In this document: positions 26,451-34,225 of the stretch, piece by piece
How the letters are laid out: every line of letters starts with the position of its first letter
Position numbering within the stretch: the stretch's first letter is position 1
NCBI GenBank assembly: GCA_963720765.1
Contig: CAVRGS010000002.1
Span: 930,001-994,000 of the forward strand
Direction of reading: 5' to 3'
Origin: DASUAS01 sp963720765
GTDB lineage: Bacteria; Actinomycetota; Acidimicrobiia; IMCC26256; DASPTH01
DNA: 64,000 nucleotides
Notes under the pieces: generated by a model
Databases searched by the model: none
Told to the model about the DNA's origin: nothing
Seen by the model: the letters and a program-made list of their open reading frames with translations, nothing else
Translations under genes and position numbers: made by a program

Positions 26451-27521
26451 GTGTTCGACCGACTCGCAGAGCTCGAGACCGAGATGGAGAAGCTGGAGGG
26501 ACAGCTCTCCGAGCTCTATGCGTCGGGAGACCAACAGGCGGCCGCCGCGGCGGGCCGCCGGATGGCGGAGCTGCGGCCGGTGGTCGAGGCGTACCGCTCG
26601 TACCGCACCACCGAGACCGAGCTGGCCGAAGCTCGTGAGATGTTGACCGGCGAGCCCGATGCCGAGATGCGCGAGTACCTCGAAAGCGAGATCGAGACCA
26701 AGCAGGGCGCGCTCGCCGTGCTCGACACGCGTCTCCGCGCGTTGCTCGTCCCGCGCGATCCCGACGACGGCAAGAACGTCATCGTCGAGATCCGTGGCGG
26801 CGAGGGCGGTGAGGAAGGCAACCTCTGGGCCGCGGACCTCTATGAGATGTACCAGCGCTACGCCGATCTCCACCACTGGAAGGTGGAGACGCTGGCCAGC
26901 CAGTTGTCCGACATGGGCGGCATGCGCGAGGTCACGTTCGTGGTGAAGGGCGACGACGCGTGGTCGCGCCTCAAGCACGAGGCCGGCCCCCACCGGGTGC
27001 AGCGGGTTCCGGCGACCGAGAGCCAGGGTCGCGTGCACACCAGTGCCGCGACGGTGACCGTCCTCCCCGAAGCGGCGGAGATCGACGTGACCATCGATCC
27101 CAACGAGCTCGAGATCGACGTGTACCGGTCGAGCGGACCCGGCGGGCAGTCGGTGAACACCACCGACTCCGCGGTGCGCATCACGCACAAGCCATCGGGT
27201 CTCGTCGTCACCTGTCAGGACGAGAAGAGCCAGCTGCAGAACAAGGAGAAGGCGATGCGCATCCTGCGCAGCCGCCTGTACGAGATCGAGCGCGAGCGTC
27301 AAGAGGCAGAGCTGTCGTCGGCGCGGCGGGGCCAGGTGAAGAGCGGTGGACGTTCGGACAAGATCCGCACCTACAACTACAAGGAGAACCGCGTGACCGA
27401 TCATCGCATCGGGCTCACGCTGCACTCCCTCGACCAGGTGCTCGCCGGCCAGCTCGACGACCTCACCGACGCGCTCATGTCCGACGAGCGCCAGCGCCAA
27501 CTCGGCGACGACGCTCCGTGA
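26451..27521 (+). CDS. prfA: Peptide chain release factor 1
   Basis: The product is 356 aa from GTG 26451 (MFDRLAELETEMEKLEGQL). An N-terminal coiled coil is followed by domain 2 with the stop-codon tripeptide PAT (in QRVPATESQGR, near residue 187), which identifies RF1 (UAA/UAG) rather than RF2. The catalytic GGQ is in SSGPGGQSVNTTDSAVR (near residues 231-233). The C-terminal part has SGGRSDKIRTYNYKENRVTDHR. It is followed 8 bp later by prmC, the methyltransferase that modifies the GGQ glutamine. Confidence 0.97.
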   Translation: MFDRLAELETEMEKLEGQLSELYASGDQQAAAAAGRRMAELRPVVEAYRSYRTTETELAEAREMLTGEPDAEMREYLESEIETKQGALAVLDTRLRALLVPRDPDDGKNVIVEIRGGEGGEEGNLWAADLYEMYQRYADLHHWKVETLASQLSDMGGMREVTFVVKGDDAWSRLKHEAGPHRVQRVPATESQGRVHTSAATVTVLPEAAEIDVTIDPNELEIDVYRSSGPGGQSVNTTDSAVRITHKPSGLVVTCQDEKSQLQNKEKAMRILRSRLYEIERERQEAELSSARRGQVKSGGRSDKIRTYNYKENRVTDHRIGLTLHSLDQVLAGQLDDLTDALMSDERQRQLGDDAP

Positions 27522-27528
27522 ACTCGGC

Positions 27529-28461
27529 GTGACCGAGACCGCGCCCACCTGGGCCGACCTCCGCAGGCGCGCAGAGGCGCGCCTGCGCGAGCGCAACGTG
27601 CTGCAACCCGATCAGGAGGCGCGCTGGATGGTCGAGCGCGTGTCGGGATACGAGGGCGCCGAACTGCTCATCAACGACCACGAGCTCGCGCCCGCGCCCG
27701 CGGTCCAACACCTCCAGGACATGCTCGACCGCCGCGACGGTGGCGAACCGTTGCAGTACGTGCTCGGGCGGTGGGACTTCCTCGGCGTCGATCTTCTCGT
27801 CGACCCGCGCGTGCTGGTGCCGCGACCCGAGACCGAGGTCGTCGCGCAGACCGCGATCGACGAAGCCGTGCGCCTCGGTGCCCGCCGCGGGAAGCACGAC
27901 GGCTGGCTCGCGGCCGACACCGTGTACGCGGTCGCCGACCTCGGTACCGGTTCGGGCGCGATCGCCCTCGCGCTCGCACGCGAATTGCCCGACGCCGAGG
28001 TGTGGGCCGCCGACGCCAGCGCCGACGCGCTGGCAGTCGCGCGCGCCAACGTGGCCGGGATCGGATCGGCGGCGACGCGGGTGCGCGTGGCCGAGGGATC
28101 CTGGTACGGCGCGCTGCCGCCCGAATTGCAGGGCGCGTTGCGCGTGATCGTGTCGAACCCGCCCTACGTCGCCGAGCACGAGGTGACCGACCTGCCGCGC
28201 GACGTCGTCGACTGGGAGCCGCGCTCGGCGCTGGTGAGCGGACCGACGGGCTACGAGGCACTCGAAGAGCTGATCGCTGGCGCACCCGCGTGGCTCGACA
28301 CCGCCGGCGGTGCGCTGGTGCTGGAGCTCGCACCACACCAAGCCGATCGCGCCCACGAGCTCGCCGCCGCGGCCGGCTTCACCGACGTGCGGGTCGACCG
28401 CGATCTCGTCGGGTCGCGCCCGTGTCCTCGTCGCGCGCGTCCCGGAGAACCGCGCACCTGA
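27529..28461 (+). CDS. prmC: Release factor glutamine methyltransferase; C-terminus probably altered by an indel
   Basis: GTG 27529 begins MTETAPTWADLRRRAEARL. An N-terminal helical release-factor-binding domain precedes the SAM-binding VADLGTGSGAIALALARELP and the catalytic VSNPPYV (near residue 210). It N5-methylates the GGQ glutamine of RF1/RF2. The normal family ending (RARVLVARVPENRAP) is found in another frame from about 28410. As written the last 15 or so residues are out of frame, and the true stop is uncertain because the alternative frame runs into the next gene. The position after prfA is universal. The usual next gene, tsaC/sua5, is absent here. Confidence 0.92.
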   Translation: MTETAPTWADLRRRAEARLRERNVLQPDQEARWMVERVSGYEGAELLINDHELAPAPAVQHLQDMLDRRDGGEPLQYVLGRWDFLGVDLLVDPRVLVPRPETEVVAQTAIDEAVRLGARRGKHDGWLAADTVYAVADLGTGSGAIALALARELPDAEVWAADASADALAVARANVAGIGSAATRVRVAEGSWYGALPPELQGALRVIVSNPPYVAEHEVTDLPRDVVDWEPRSALVSGPTGYEALEELIAGAPAWLDTAGGALVLELAPHQADRAHELAAAAGFTDVRVDRDLVGSRPCPRRARPGEPRT

Positions 28462-28467
28462 CCGCGA

Positions 28468-28473
28468 TAGCGT
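28468..28473 (+). promoter_or_regulatory. Putative -10 box for the esterase gene
   Basis: TAGCGT lies 7 nt before ATG 28481, and no Shine-Dalgarno is present, so a leaderless start is likely. Confidence 0.35.
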
Positions 28474-28480
28474 CGAGGGC

Positions 28481-29431
28481 ATGACGCTGTGGCCGGAAGA
28501 CTACGAGGGCATGCGCGACGAAGCCCGTGCGACCGCAACCGCGATCGCAGAGATGTTCGCGGCGGGTGCGTCGGAGGGGGCGGTGTCGGCCGACCGCGAC
28601 GAGCGCGTGCGCTCACAGCGGGAGATGATGAGGGCGTTCGAAGCCACGTCACCCGGGGGCATCGACCGTGAGATCGCAGGCGTGCCGTGTCGTGTGTTCC
28701 GACCCGCGCGCCCGGCGAAGGCGGTCTACCTCCACTTCCACGGCGGGGCGATGATCCTCGGGTCACCGTTGATGAACGACGTCGCCAACGCCGACCTGTC
28801 GTCACGCTTCGACCTGGCGGTGGTCTCCGTCGACTATCGCCTCGCGCCCGAACACCCGCACCCCGCGGGGTCCGACGACTGCCTTGCCGTGGCGCGTTGG
28901 CTGGTGGAGCGCGGCGAGGCCGAGTTCGGCTCGCCGCGCATCCTGATCGGTGGGGAGTCGGCCGGGGGCTACTACGCCGCGCTCACGACGCTGCGCATCC
29001 GCGACGAGCTCGACGCCATCGACCGTGTCATCGGCGTCAACCTCGTGTTCGGTGCCTACGACCTGTCGGGCACCCCGTGTGTGCGGGGCGCACGGCCGTC
29101 CGACGTGCCCGACATCCTCGCCGACGGGCTGTTCCAGTTCGTGAACGAGTGCTTCCTGCCCGGGCTCGGCCCGGATGACTGCAAGGTGCCGAGCATCTCG
29201 CCGCTCTACGCCGACCTCCACGACCTCCCGCCGGCGCTCTTCACCGTCGGCAGCGCCGACCACCTGCTCGACGACAGCCTCTTCATGGCCGCGCGCTGGG
29301 AGGCCTACGGCAACGAGTCGGAGCTCGCGGTGTACCCCGACTGCATCCACGCGTTCAACGCGTTCCCCACCGAGCTGTCGAAGCGCGCCAACGAACGCAT
29401 CGATGCGTTCATCGAGCGCGTGGTGGGCTGA
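28481..29431 (+). CDS. Alpha/beta hydrolase, hormone-sensitive-lipase-type esterase
   Basis: The product is 316 aa from ATG 28481 (MTLWPEDYEGMRDEARAT). The oxyanion motif is VYLHFHGGAMILGS (HGGA in place of HGGG, near residue 87) with VVSVDYRLAPEHPHPAG downstream. The nucleophile elbow is LIGGESAGGYYA (Ser near residue 158). The catalytic Asp lies in VGSADHLLDDS and the His in YPDCIHAFNAFP. These define family IV (HSL) carboxylesterases/lipases acting on short-chain esters. The length is normal and there are no export signals. It is followed 5 bp later by a 71-residue gene. Confidence 0.9.
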   Translation: MTLWPEDYEGMRDEARATATAIAEMFAAGASEGAVSADRDERVRSQREMMRAFEATSPGGIDREIAGVPCRVFRPARPAKAVYLHFHGGAMILGSPLMNDVANADLSSRFDLAVVSVDYRLAPEHPHPAGSDDCLAVARWLVERGEAEFGSPRILIGGESAGGYYAALTTLRIRDELDAIDRVIGVNLVFGAYDLSGTPCVRGARPSDVPDILADGLFQFVNECFLPGLGPDDCKVPSISPLYADLHDLPPALFTVGSADHLLDDSLFMAARWEAYGNESELAVYPDCIHAFNAFPTELSKRANERIDAFIERVVG

Positions 29432-29436
29432 GCGCC

Positions 29437-29652
29437 ATGGCTGACGAGCTCGACGTCGACGCCATGATCGCCCGCTTCCGCGAGCGCGCCGCCGCGGTGC
29501 GCGACCGTCCGCTGCCGCCCGTCGCGGGGGCGGACCGACAGCGGTTCGTGGACCAGGCGCAGCGCGACTTCATGGACTTCGCCATCATCGGCGACGCCAC
29601 CTGGGAGTTCACCGACGGCATCCTCACCCTGAGGATCGACCTCTCCGGCTGA
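29437..29652 (+). CDS. Small protein of unknown function
   Basis: The product is 71 aa from ATG 29437 (MADELDVDAMIARFRERAA), 5 nt after the esterase stop and apparently in its operon. The N-terminal half is an amphipathic helix rich in Arg/Ala. The second half (RDFMDFAIIGDATWEFTDGI) ends in short beta strands LTLRIDLSG. No family is recognised. Codon use matches the backbone, unlike the region that follows. Confidence 0.6.
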   Translation: MADELDVDAMIARFRERAAAVRDRPLPPVAGADRQRFVDQAQRDFMDFAIIGDATWEFTDGILTLRIDLSG

Positions 29653-29693
29653 CCCGACCGAGCGACCGGGTCGCGCGGGACGCGCCGCGTCCC
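29651..29693 (+). terminator. Tandem hairpins at the end of the esterase operon
   Basis: GACCCG/CGGGTC (29651-29656, 29667-29672) is followed by GGGACGC-GCC-GCGTCCC (29677-29693), a 7-bp stem with a 3-nt loop. They mark the end of backbone coding before the accessory island. Confidence 0.55.
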
Positions 29694-29803
29694 CTCGCCG
29701 CCGGCTTCCGGAACCGCGTCCGACCGGGCATCATGCGTGCGTGCACAGCCGATGACTTGTGACCAAGGCGTTGCAGGCTCTTCAAGCGTCGTGATGATTT
29801 ACG

Positions 29804-30013
29804 GTGGGGAGGTCCCGGTTGCGGTTCTCGACGGCGGTCTCTTACCAGGCAACGACCCTTGTCGCCAAGGCTGTGCTCGCCGCTCTTGCGTTCAGCCAGG
29901 GAACGCAGGTATGGGACATCGTTGGAGCCGTACTGACGGGTTTCGCGATCGGGGACCTGATGCAGATCACCATCGCGGCATGGTTCCGCTGGCGGCACCG
30001 TAAGGAGTGGTAG
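29804..30013 (+). CDS. Possible small membrane protein
   Basis: A 69-codon frame from GTG 29804 (MGRSRLRFSTAVSYQATTL). Two hydrophobic stretches (LVAKAVLAALAFSQ and VWDIVGAVLTGFAIGDLMQITIAAWF) precede a basic end (RWRHRKEW), which resembles a two-helix membrane protein. There is no ribosome site and no recognised family. It could be a chance frame or a remnant of a phage or island gene. Confidence 0.3.
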   Translation: MGRSRLRFSTAVSYQATTLVAKAVLAALAFSQGTQVWDIVGAVLTGFAIGDLMQITIAAWFRWRHRKEW

Positions 30014-30119
30014 TTGGGCGAGAAGGGGTCCGCTCATACTGAGAGGGGCCCCTCCATAGCCGAGAGCGGTGCGCACCGAACTGCCCACGGACGCGCCCGG
30101 ACCGGGCAACGAGTATTCG

Positions 30120-30432
30120 TGTCGTGGGTACCCGGGTCAGGTCTGACTCAAGTGCACGGGCTGACGCCGGGTCTTTCTGGGCTGTCCTGAGATTGATCTG
30201 TCGGCCTGGCCGGGTGCCCACCCGACACCTACCGGTCGGGAGGAGTGACCTACGAGGAGCCTGTCGAAGAGGCTCGTCGTTGTCTTGTCCGCCGTCCCGG
30301 CAGGGTGGTGTCTTCCCTACTGGTTGACGCAGAGAGAAGGCACGAACATGGGAACACAGATCACAGGTGGAGTCGACACCCACCTCGATGTTCATGTCGC
30401 CGCCGCGCTCGACGAACACGGTGGTCTCCTGC
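30120..30432 (+). mobile_element. IS110-family left-end relic: non-coding leader plus first 28 transposase codons
   Basis: From ATG 30348, with an AGAGAGAAGG ribosome site, the frame encodes MGTQITGGVDTHLDVHVAAA, the conserved RuvC-like start of IS110 transposases (first Asp in GVDTH). Similarity stops at about 30432. Upstream are about 230 bp of gene-free DNA with strong dyads. The best is 30252-30262 with 30270-30280 (ACGAgGAGCCT / AGGCTCgTCGT, 7-nt loop). In IS110 elements this left end encodes the bridge RNA. The rest of the transposase is missing, and the frame continues directly into a phosphotransferase. The left boundary is approximate. Confidence 0.6.
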
Positions 30433-31338
30433 GGCAACCCGTCTCGGTCGCAGTCGCCGCCTCCTTGGTTGCGGAGCAGTATCCGGAGTGGTCGCATCTC
30501 CCGCTCGTGCCAGTCGCAGTTGATGGGTGGGACAACACAACGTTGCGTCTCGGCGATCACCTCTCGGTACGGCTTCCCACTGCCGATGTGTATGCGCCGC
30601 AAGTCGCCATGGAACATCGTTGGCTGCCGGTTCTCGCGCGTGAGCTGCCGAAACGCATCCCGGAACCGGTCGCGATGGGACGGCCAAGCGAGCGGTTCCC
30701 GCGACCCTGGTCGATCTCTCGATGGATCGACGGGGATACGGCGAGCGCCGATGCCATCCGAGACACTGCGGTGTTCGCCGCCGACCTAGCGGCCTTCCTG
30801 GCGGCTCTCTACAAGATCGATGCTCGGAACGGGCCGCGAGCAGGGGCACGGAACTTCTTTCGCGGCAGGCCGGTCGAGGTGTACGACACCGAGACTCGGG
30901 AGTCGCTCGCATTGCTGACCGACGAGACCGACCGCACGATGGCGACGCGGATATGGGAGCGGGCGATTGCAACGAGGTGGCAGCTCCCAGCGGTGTGGGT
31001 ACACGGCGATGTCTCTCCGTCCAACTTGCTGATCAGCGATGGGCGTCTGCGTGCGGTCATCGACTTTGGGAGCGCTGGTGTGGGCGATCCCGCGTGCGAC
31101 CTGGTCGGGGCCTGGACGTTCTTCAAGGAGGATGGCCGCGAGAGCTTTCGACGAGCGCTCGCGCTCGATGACGCGACGTGGGCCCGCGCGCGGGTGGGCG
31201 CTCTGGAAGGTGCTCGTGACGCTCGCGGGCGAAAGCGAGAACGGTGAACCTGCGGACGACGCTGCAAGACGTTTCGGGTGGAGCGGAAGCGCGTGGGAGG
31301 TTCTCGACCGCGTCCTCGGCAGTAGCGACCACGCGTAG
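30348..31338 (+). CDS. Aminoglycoside/macrolide phosphotransferase (APH family) fused to an IS110 N-terminus; frameshift near 31195
   Basis: After about 28 IS110-derived residues the frame enters an APH domain: SLVAEQYPEWSHLPLVPVAV, TLRLGDHLSVRLP with nucleotide-loop character, and ISRWIDGDTA. The catalytic WVHGDVSPSNLLI (HGD-x4-N, near residue 218) and metal-binding AVIDFGSAGVGDPACDL follow. A one-base shift near 31195 leads into GWALWKVLVTLAGESENG and the normal end VLDRVLGSSDHA. APH enzymes phosphorylate antibiotics or small metabolites with ATP. Subtype and substrate are unknown, so resistance should not be assumed. The native start is not evident; translation probably uses the IS110 start. 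Confidence 0.7.
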
Positions 31339-31440
31339 CGCCAGCTGCCGACCCTCTGCATCAAAGCCTGGGAGGACATCGCCGCACGTCGTGGTGGCGT
31401 CGCGTGCCGGAGCGATGACCCTCACGGTTCGGTGCGGGGC

Positions 31441-31471
31441 TTGACCCTCTTGTTGGGTGAGGGTGCAGTCT
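31441..31471 (+). promoter_or_regulatory. MerR-type promoter/operator with 19-bp spacer
   Basis: TTGACC (31441-31446) and CAGTCT (31466-31471) are separated by 19 bp, the overlong spacer typical of MerR-activated promoters. A dyad ACCCTC (31444-31449) / GAGGGT (31459-31464) lies between them. The start codon is 9 nt after the -10, so the regulator likely controls its own nearly leaderless transcript. Confidence 0.7.
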
Positions 31472-31480
31472 TGGTACGTC

Positions 31481-32461
31481 ATGTTGAAGATCGGCGAGTT
31501 CGCTCGGGTCGGGTCGGTGTCGGTGGCGGCCCTTCGTCACTACCACGATCTCGGTTTGCTGGTTCCGGCGGCGGTCGATCCGGCCACCGGATATCGGTGG
31601 TACACGGCGGCGCAGCTCCCGCGCCTGAGTCGGATCGTCGCGTTGAAGGACCTGGGCTTCTCACTCGATCAGATCGAGGCGCTCATCGCGGATGTCACTG
31701 CCGATGAACTGCGCGGGATGTTGTTGCTCCGCCGTGCACAGGTCGAAACGGACCTCGGTGCTCAACGCGAGCGGTTGGCCAGGATCGAGACGCGGCTTCG
31801 AATGATCGACAAGGAAGGCACCATGCCGAACTACGAGATCTCGACAAAACCCCTTCCCCTCGAACATGTTGCTGTGCTCGGAGGGTCGGTCGAGAGTTGG
31901 GTGCCGGATGTACTCCGGCCGGTGCTCGAACCGGCATACGCGCGCCTCGTCACGCTCCTCGCCGAGCACGACATCGATGTCGTAGGGCCTCCGTTCGACT
32001 TCTTCGTGGGTGATCCGGATGCGGGCGATCTCATGGCGTATGCCGCGGTGCCGATCCCGTCGACGGTGGAAGAGGTTCCCTCCCCAGCCCGAGTTGCCGA
32101 TCTCCTTGCCGTCGACGAAGCCGTGAGCGTCATCGTCGCCGATGTTCGATTCGAGACCTTCGTCGAGGTGTACGCCGACTTTGCTCGATGGGCCGAGGAA
32201 CACGGCTGCGAACTCGTCGGCTGGCCACGCGAACGTCTCGTCACCATCGACAGGCCTGCGGACGATCGCGACGCCGTGCTCGAACTCCAGCAGGTCATCC
32301 ATCGGCCCGGCTACGCCGAGCCAGTCGTCACTCCCGTCTGGCGGCCCACTCGACGCGACGACCTCGGCAAATCGCTGGCACTGCTGGACCGGCCATCCTT
32401 GCGTGCATCCGCGGAACGCGAAGGGTCAGCGTGGAAGTGCACACCCTCCTCAGGACGATGA
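31481..32461 (+). CDS. MerR family regulator with GyrI-like effector domain
   Basis: The product is 326 aa from ATG 31481 (MLKIGEFARVGSVSVAALRHYHDLGLL). The winged-helix MerR domain (residues 1-70) has RHYHDLGLLVPAAVDPATGYRWY. A dimerisation coiled coil (about 75-120, RRAQVETDLGAQRERLARIETRL) links it to a GyrI-like/BmrR-type ligand-binding domain (MPNYEISTKPLPLEHVAVL, then TFVEVYADFARWAEEHG). Such regulators sense hydrophobic drugs or metabolites and remodel promoters with 19-bp spacing, as seen just upstream. The adjacent phosphotransferase is in the same orientation but has its own leader. Confidence 0.88.
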   Translation: MLKIGEFARVGSVSVAALRHYHDLGLLVPAAVDPATGYRWYTAAQLPRLSRIVALKDLGFSLDQIEALIADVTADELRGMLLLRRAQVETDLGAQRERLARIETRLRMIDKEGTMPNYEISTKPLPLEHVAVLGGSVESWVPDVLRPVLEPAYARLVTLLAEHDIDVVGPPFDFFVGDPDAGDLMAYAAVPIPSTVEEVPSPARVADLLAVDEAVSVIVADVRFETFVEVYADFARWAEEHGCELVGWPRERLVTIDRPADDRDAVLELQQVIHRPGYAEPVVTPVWRPTRRDDLGKSLALLDRPSLRASAEREGSAWKCTPSSGR

Positions 32462-32551
32462 ACCCGACCCTGCAATGCGTCTCCGAAGCGAACTAGCTCT
32501 GGCCCTCACGCCATGGCTGCCGAGATTCGTGAGGCCGGGAGCGTCGTTCGT

Positions 32552-32604
32552 GCGCCAGGACGCGCGAGCAGACCGGCGCGGCCTCGAGCCGGCGATCAGG
32601 GGCA
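32552..32604 (+). repeat. Island dispersed repeat, copy R1
   Basis: A 53-bp copy beginning GCGCCAGGACGCGCGAGCAG and ending GAGCCGGCGATCAGGGGCA, about 90 bp after the MerR stop. It aligns with 39461-39511 and 41381-41433. Its hairpin arms (CCGGC/GCCGG) are weaker than in R3. Confidence 0.6.
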
Positions 32605-32609
32605 GGCGC

Positions 32610-32888
32610 TCAGCTGACCTTGAGGTAGCGGCGGAGGGCCTCGCGAACGATGTCGGACGCGGTGGTGTTGTCGCTGGAGGCTCGCTCGTCGAGGGCTTGG
32701 CGGAGTTCTGGGTCGAGGCGCACTGGAAGCGAGTCCGCGGGTCCGGATCCCATGGCGGGTCGTCCGGGACGTCGGCGGAGCTTGGTGATGTCGAGGCCGT
32801 CCTCGGCTTCCTCGGCCATCCGTTCGAGAACCTCGTCGGTCAACTGGACGCCGGCCTTCGATCGGCCGTGGGTCTTGTTATTGGGCAT
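32610..32888 (-). CDS. Ribbon-helix-helix antitoxin (BrnA/CopG-like)
   Basis: The product is 92 aa from ATG 32888 (MPNNKTHGRSKAGVQLTDE), with a strong GAAGGAG ribosome site inside the end of the upstream toxin gene (11-bp overlap). The C-terminus DSLPVRLDPELRQALDERAS and ASDIVREALRRYLKVS is a ribbon-helix-helix DNA-binding motif. A middle linker (ITKLRRRPGRPAMGSGP) resembles neutralising segments in similar pairs. The order toxin then antitoxin is that of brnTA-like modules. It probably binds the toxin and represses the shared promoter. Confidence 0.7.
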   Translation of the reverse strand: MPNNKTHGRSKAGVQLTDEVLERMAEEAEDGLDITKLRRRPGRPAMGSGPADSLPVRLDPELRQALDERASSDNTTASDIVREALRRYLKVS

Positions 32889-33132
32889 CGTTATCTCCTT
32901 CACCGCGGAGGAACGGTTCGTACTTGGCGCGCATGCGCATGGCGTGGATCACGATCTCGGAGCCGTCGTCGCGCAGCACTGAGACGATCTCGAGCAGATT
33001 CCCGGCCCGGTCCGGTCCGAGGTAGAGCACCTTGGCGTCGTCCTGCTCGCCGCTCGCAAGCGCGTGCTCGACGGCGTGATCGATGTCCTCATCAACGATC
33101 CCGTGCCTGCGGGCGGAGGCGTAGATCTCCAC
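32878..33132 (-). CDS. Toxin of a BrnT/DUF4258-like toxin-antitoxin pair
   Basis: The product is 84 aa from ATG 33132 (MEIYASARRHGIVDEDIDHA). The helix ARRHGIVDEDIDHAVEHAL and strands KVLYLGPDRAGNLLEIVSVL and EIVIHAMRMRAKYEPFL match small BrnT/DUF4258-type proteins, which adopt a RelE-like ribonuclease fold with conserved His and Arg. It overlaps the antitoxin gene. An AT-rich block with GATACGATATTC just upstream (about 33138-33150) probably holds the promoter. Toxic activity is inferred from family and arrangement. Confidence 0.65.
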   Translation of the reverse strand: MEIYASARRHGIVDEDIDHAVEHALASGEQDDAKVLYLGPDRAGNLLEIVSVLRDDGSEIVIHAMRMRAKYEPFLRGEGDNDAQ

Positions 33133-33183
33133 GTCCGAATATCGTATCGCGAAACTCGACGGGCGAGTGGCTTCGGCGGCTCC

Positions 33184-34095
33184 CTAGCCTCCCGCCACGA
33201 ACGCGACGACGACGTAGGCGGCATGGCGGTCAGAGTTCTGACGGCGGCGGTCATAGATCGTCGTGGTTCGAGGATCGGCATGGCGTGCGGCGAGCTGCAC
33301 GTCGCGTAGCGGCACGCCCGCATCGAGGGCGGCCATGATGAACGCAGCTCGCAACATGTGCGGATGCACTGCACCGAGCCCAGCACGCTTACCAATCGAA
33401 CACACCCACCGATGCGCTGTCCGGCGGTCGAGCCGCTGACCGTCGCGCCGTCGCAAGATGGGCCCTTCGCAGCGTTCACCGACCGCCAGGTCGATCGTGC
33501 GCGCAGTCCGAGGAACCACTGGGATGGTTGCGGGATTGTTGCCCTTCCCTAGGATCCGCAGCGTGCGGTGGCCTCGCTCCATCCCCAGATCCTCGACGTT
33601 CGTCCCGCACGCTTCACTGACCCGCAGACCGTTCAACCCGAGCAGGACCGCTAGCGCAGCGTGGTCACGGTCGTAGTTCTCGGCCGTGAACAGGAACACG
33701 CCAAGCTCCGAGCGGTCCAGCCCGCGTGCATCCGACGGATGCACCTGCGGGCGACGCACGTACTGCGCCGGGTTCGAAGCGATGCGGCCGTCGATGTGCG
33801 CGAAACGATAGAAGCCGCACACGGTCGAGAGTCGACGATCGATTGTGGACGCGGCGAGACCTCGCTCCTCCAGCGTCGTTCGGTAGAGCTCGATGTGCGG
33901 TCGTGTCGCGTCGAGAACCGGTAGCTCGACGTCGGCCGCCCATTGAAGGAACCCGCGCAGATCGTGTCGATACGCCTCAAGCGTGCGACCACGGTACCGG
34001 GCCAAGAACCCTGCCACCGCCACCTGCGCCTCATCGACCTCGAACTCCGAGTACGGATGCCGAAGCGCCGACACCGTCGAATCCAGCATCACCAT
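33184..34095 (-). CDS. Tyrosine site-specific recombinase (XerC/phage integrase type)
   Basis: The product is 303 aa from ATG 34095, with GGGAGGA 5 nt upstream (GTG 34098 is an alternative). The SAM-like core-binding domain (VAVAGFLARYRGRTLEAYRHDLRGFLQWA) is followed by the catalytic domain. The first Arg is in GLNGLRVSEACG, the box II residues in HPHMLRAAFIMAALDAG (H-x-x-R), the second His in QLAARHADPRTT and the nucleophile Tyr in TIYDRRRQNSD. All catalytic residues are present, so it may be active. It lacks the extra helix of integron integrases. No attP-like core was identified nearby. Confidence 0.85.
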   Translation of the reverse strand: MVMLDSTVSALRHPYSEFEVDEAQVAVAGFLARYRGRTLEAYRHDLRGFLQWAADVELPVLDATRPHIELYRTTLEERGLAASTIDRRLSTVCGFYRFAHIDGRIASNPAQYVRRPQVHPSDARGLDRSELGVFLFTAENYDRDHAALAVLLGLNGLRVSEACGTNVEDLGMERGHRTLRILGKGNNPATIPVVPRTARTIDLAVGERCEGPILRRRDGQRLDRRTAHRWVCSIGKRAGLGAVHPHMLRAAFIMAALDAGVPLRDVQLAARHADPRTTTIYDRRRQNSDRHAAYVVVAFVAGG

Positions 34096-34225
34096 CACAG
34101 TCCTCCCTCACATGGAAGAACCAGCCAACACCTCGCGCTTAGCCGACGTTTTGGGGATGACCGGTTGCCTGGCACCAGTCGGGCGTAGTGCGAGCCGCTC
34201 CGGACGCAGATGGGGCGGGTGCAGA

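Noticed and set aside
29804..30013. Possible phage holin
   Set aside because: Two hydrophobic stretches are suggestive, but there is no ribosome site, no lysis gene nearby and no recognised family.
33184..34098. Integron integrase
   Set aside because: Catalytic residues fit any tyrosine recombinase; the IntI-specific insertion is absent.
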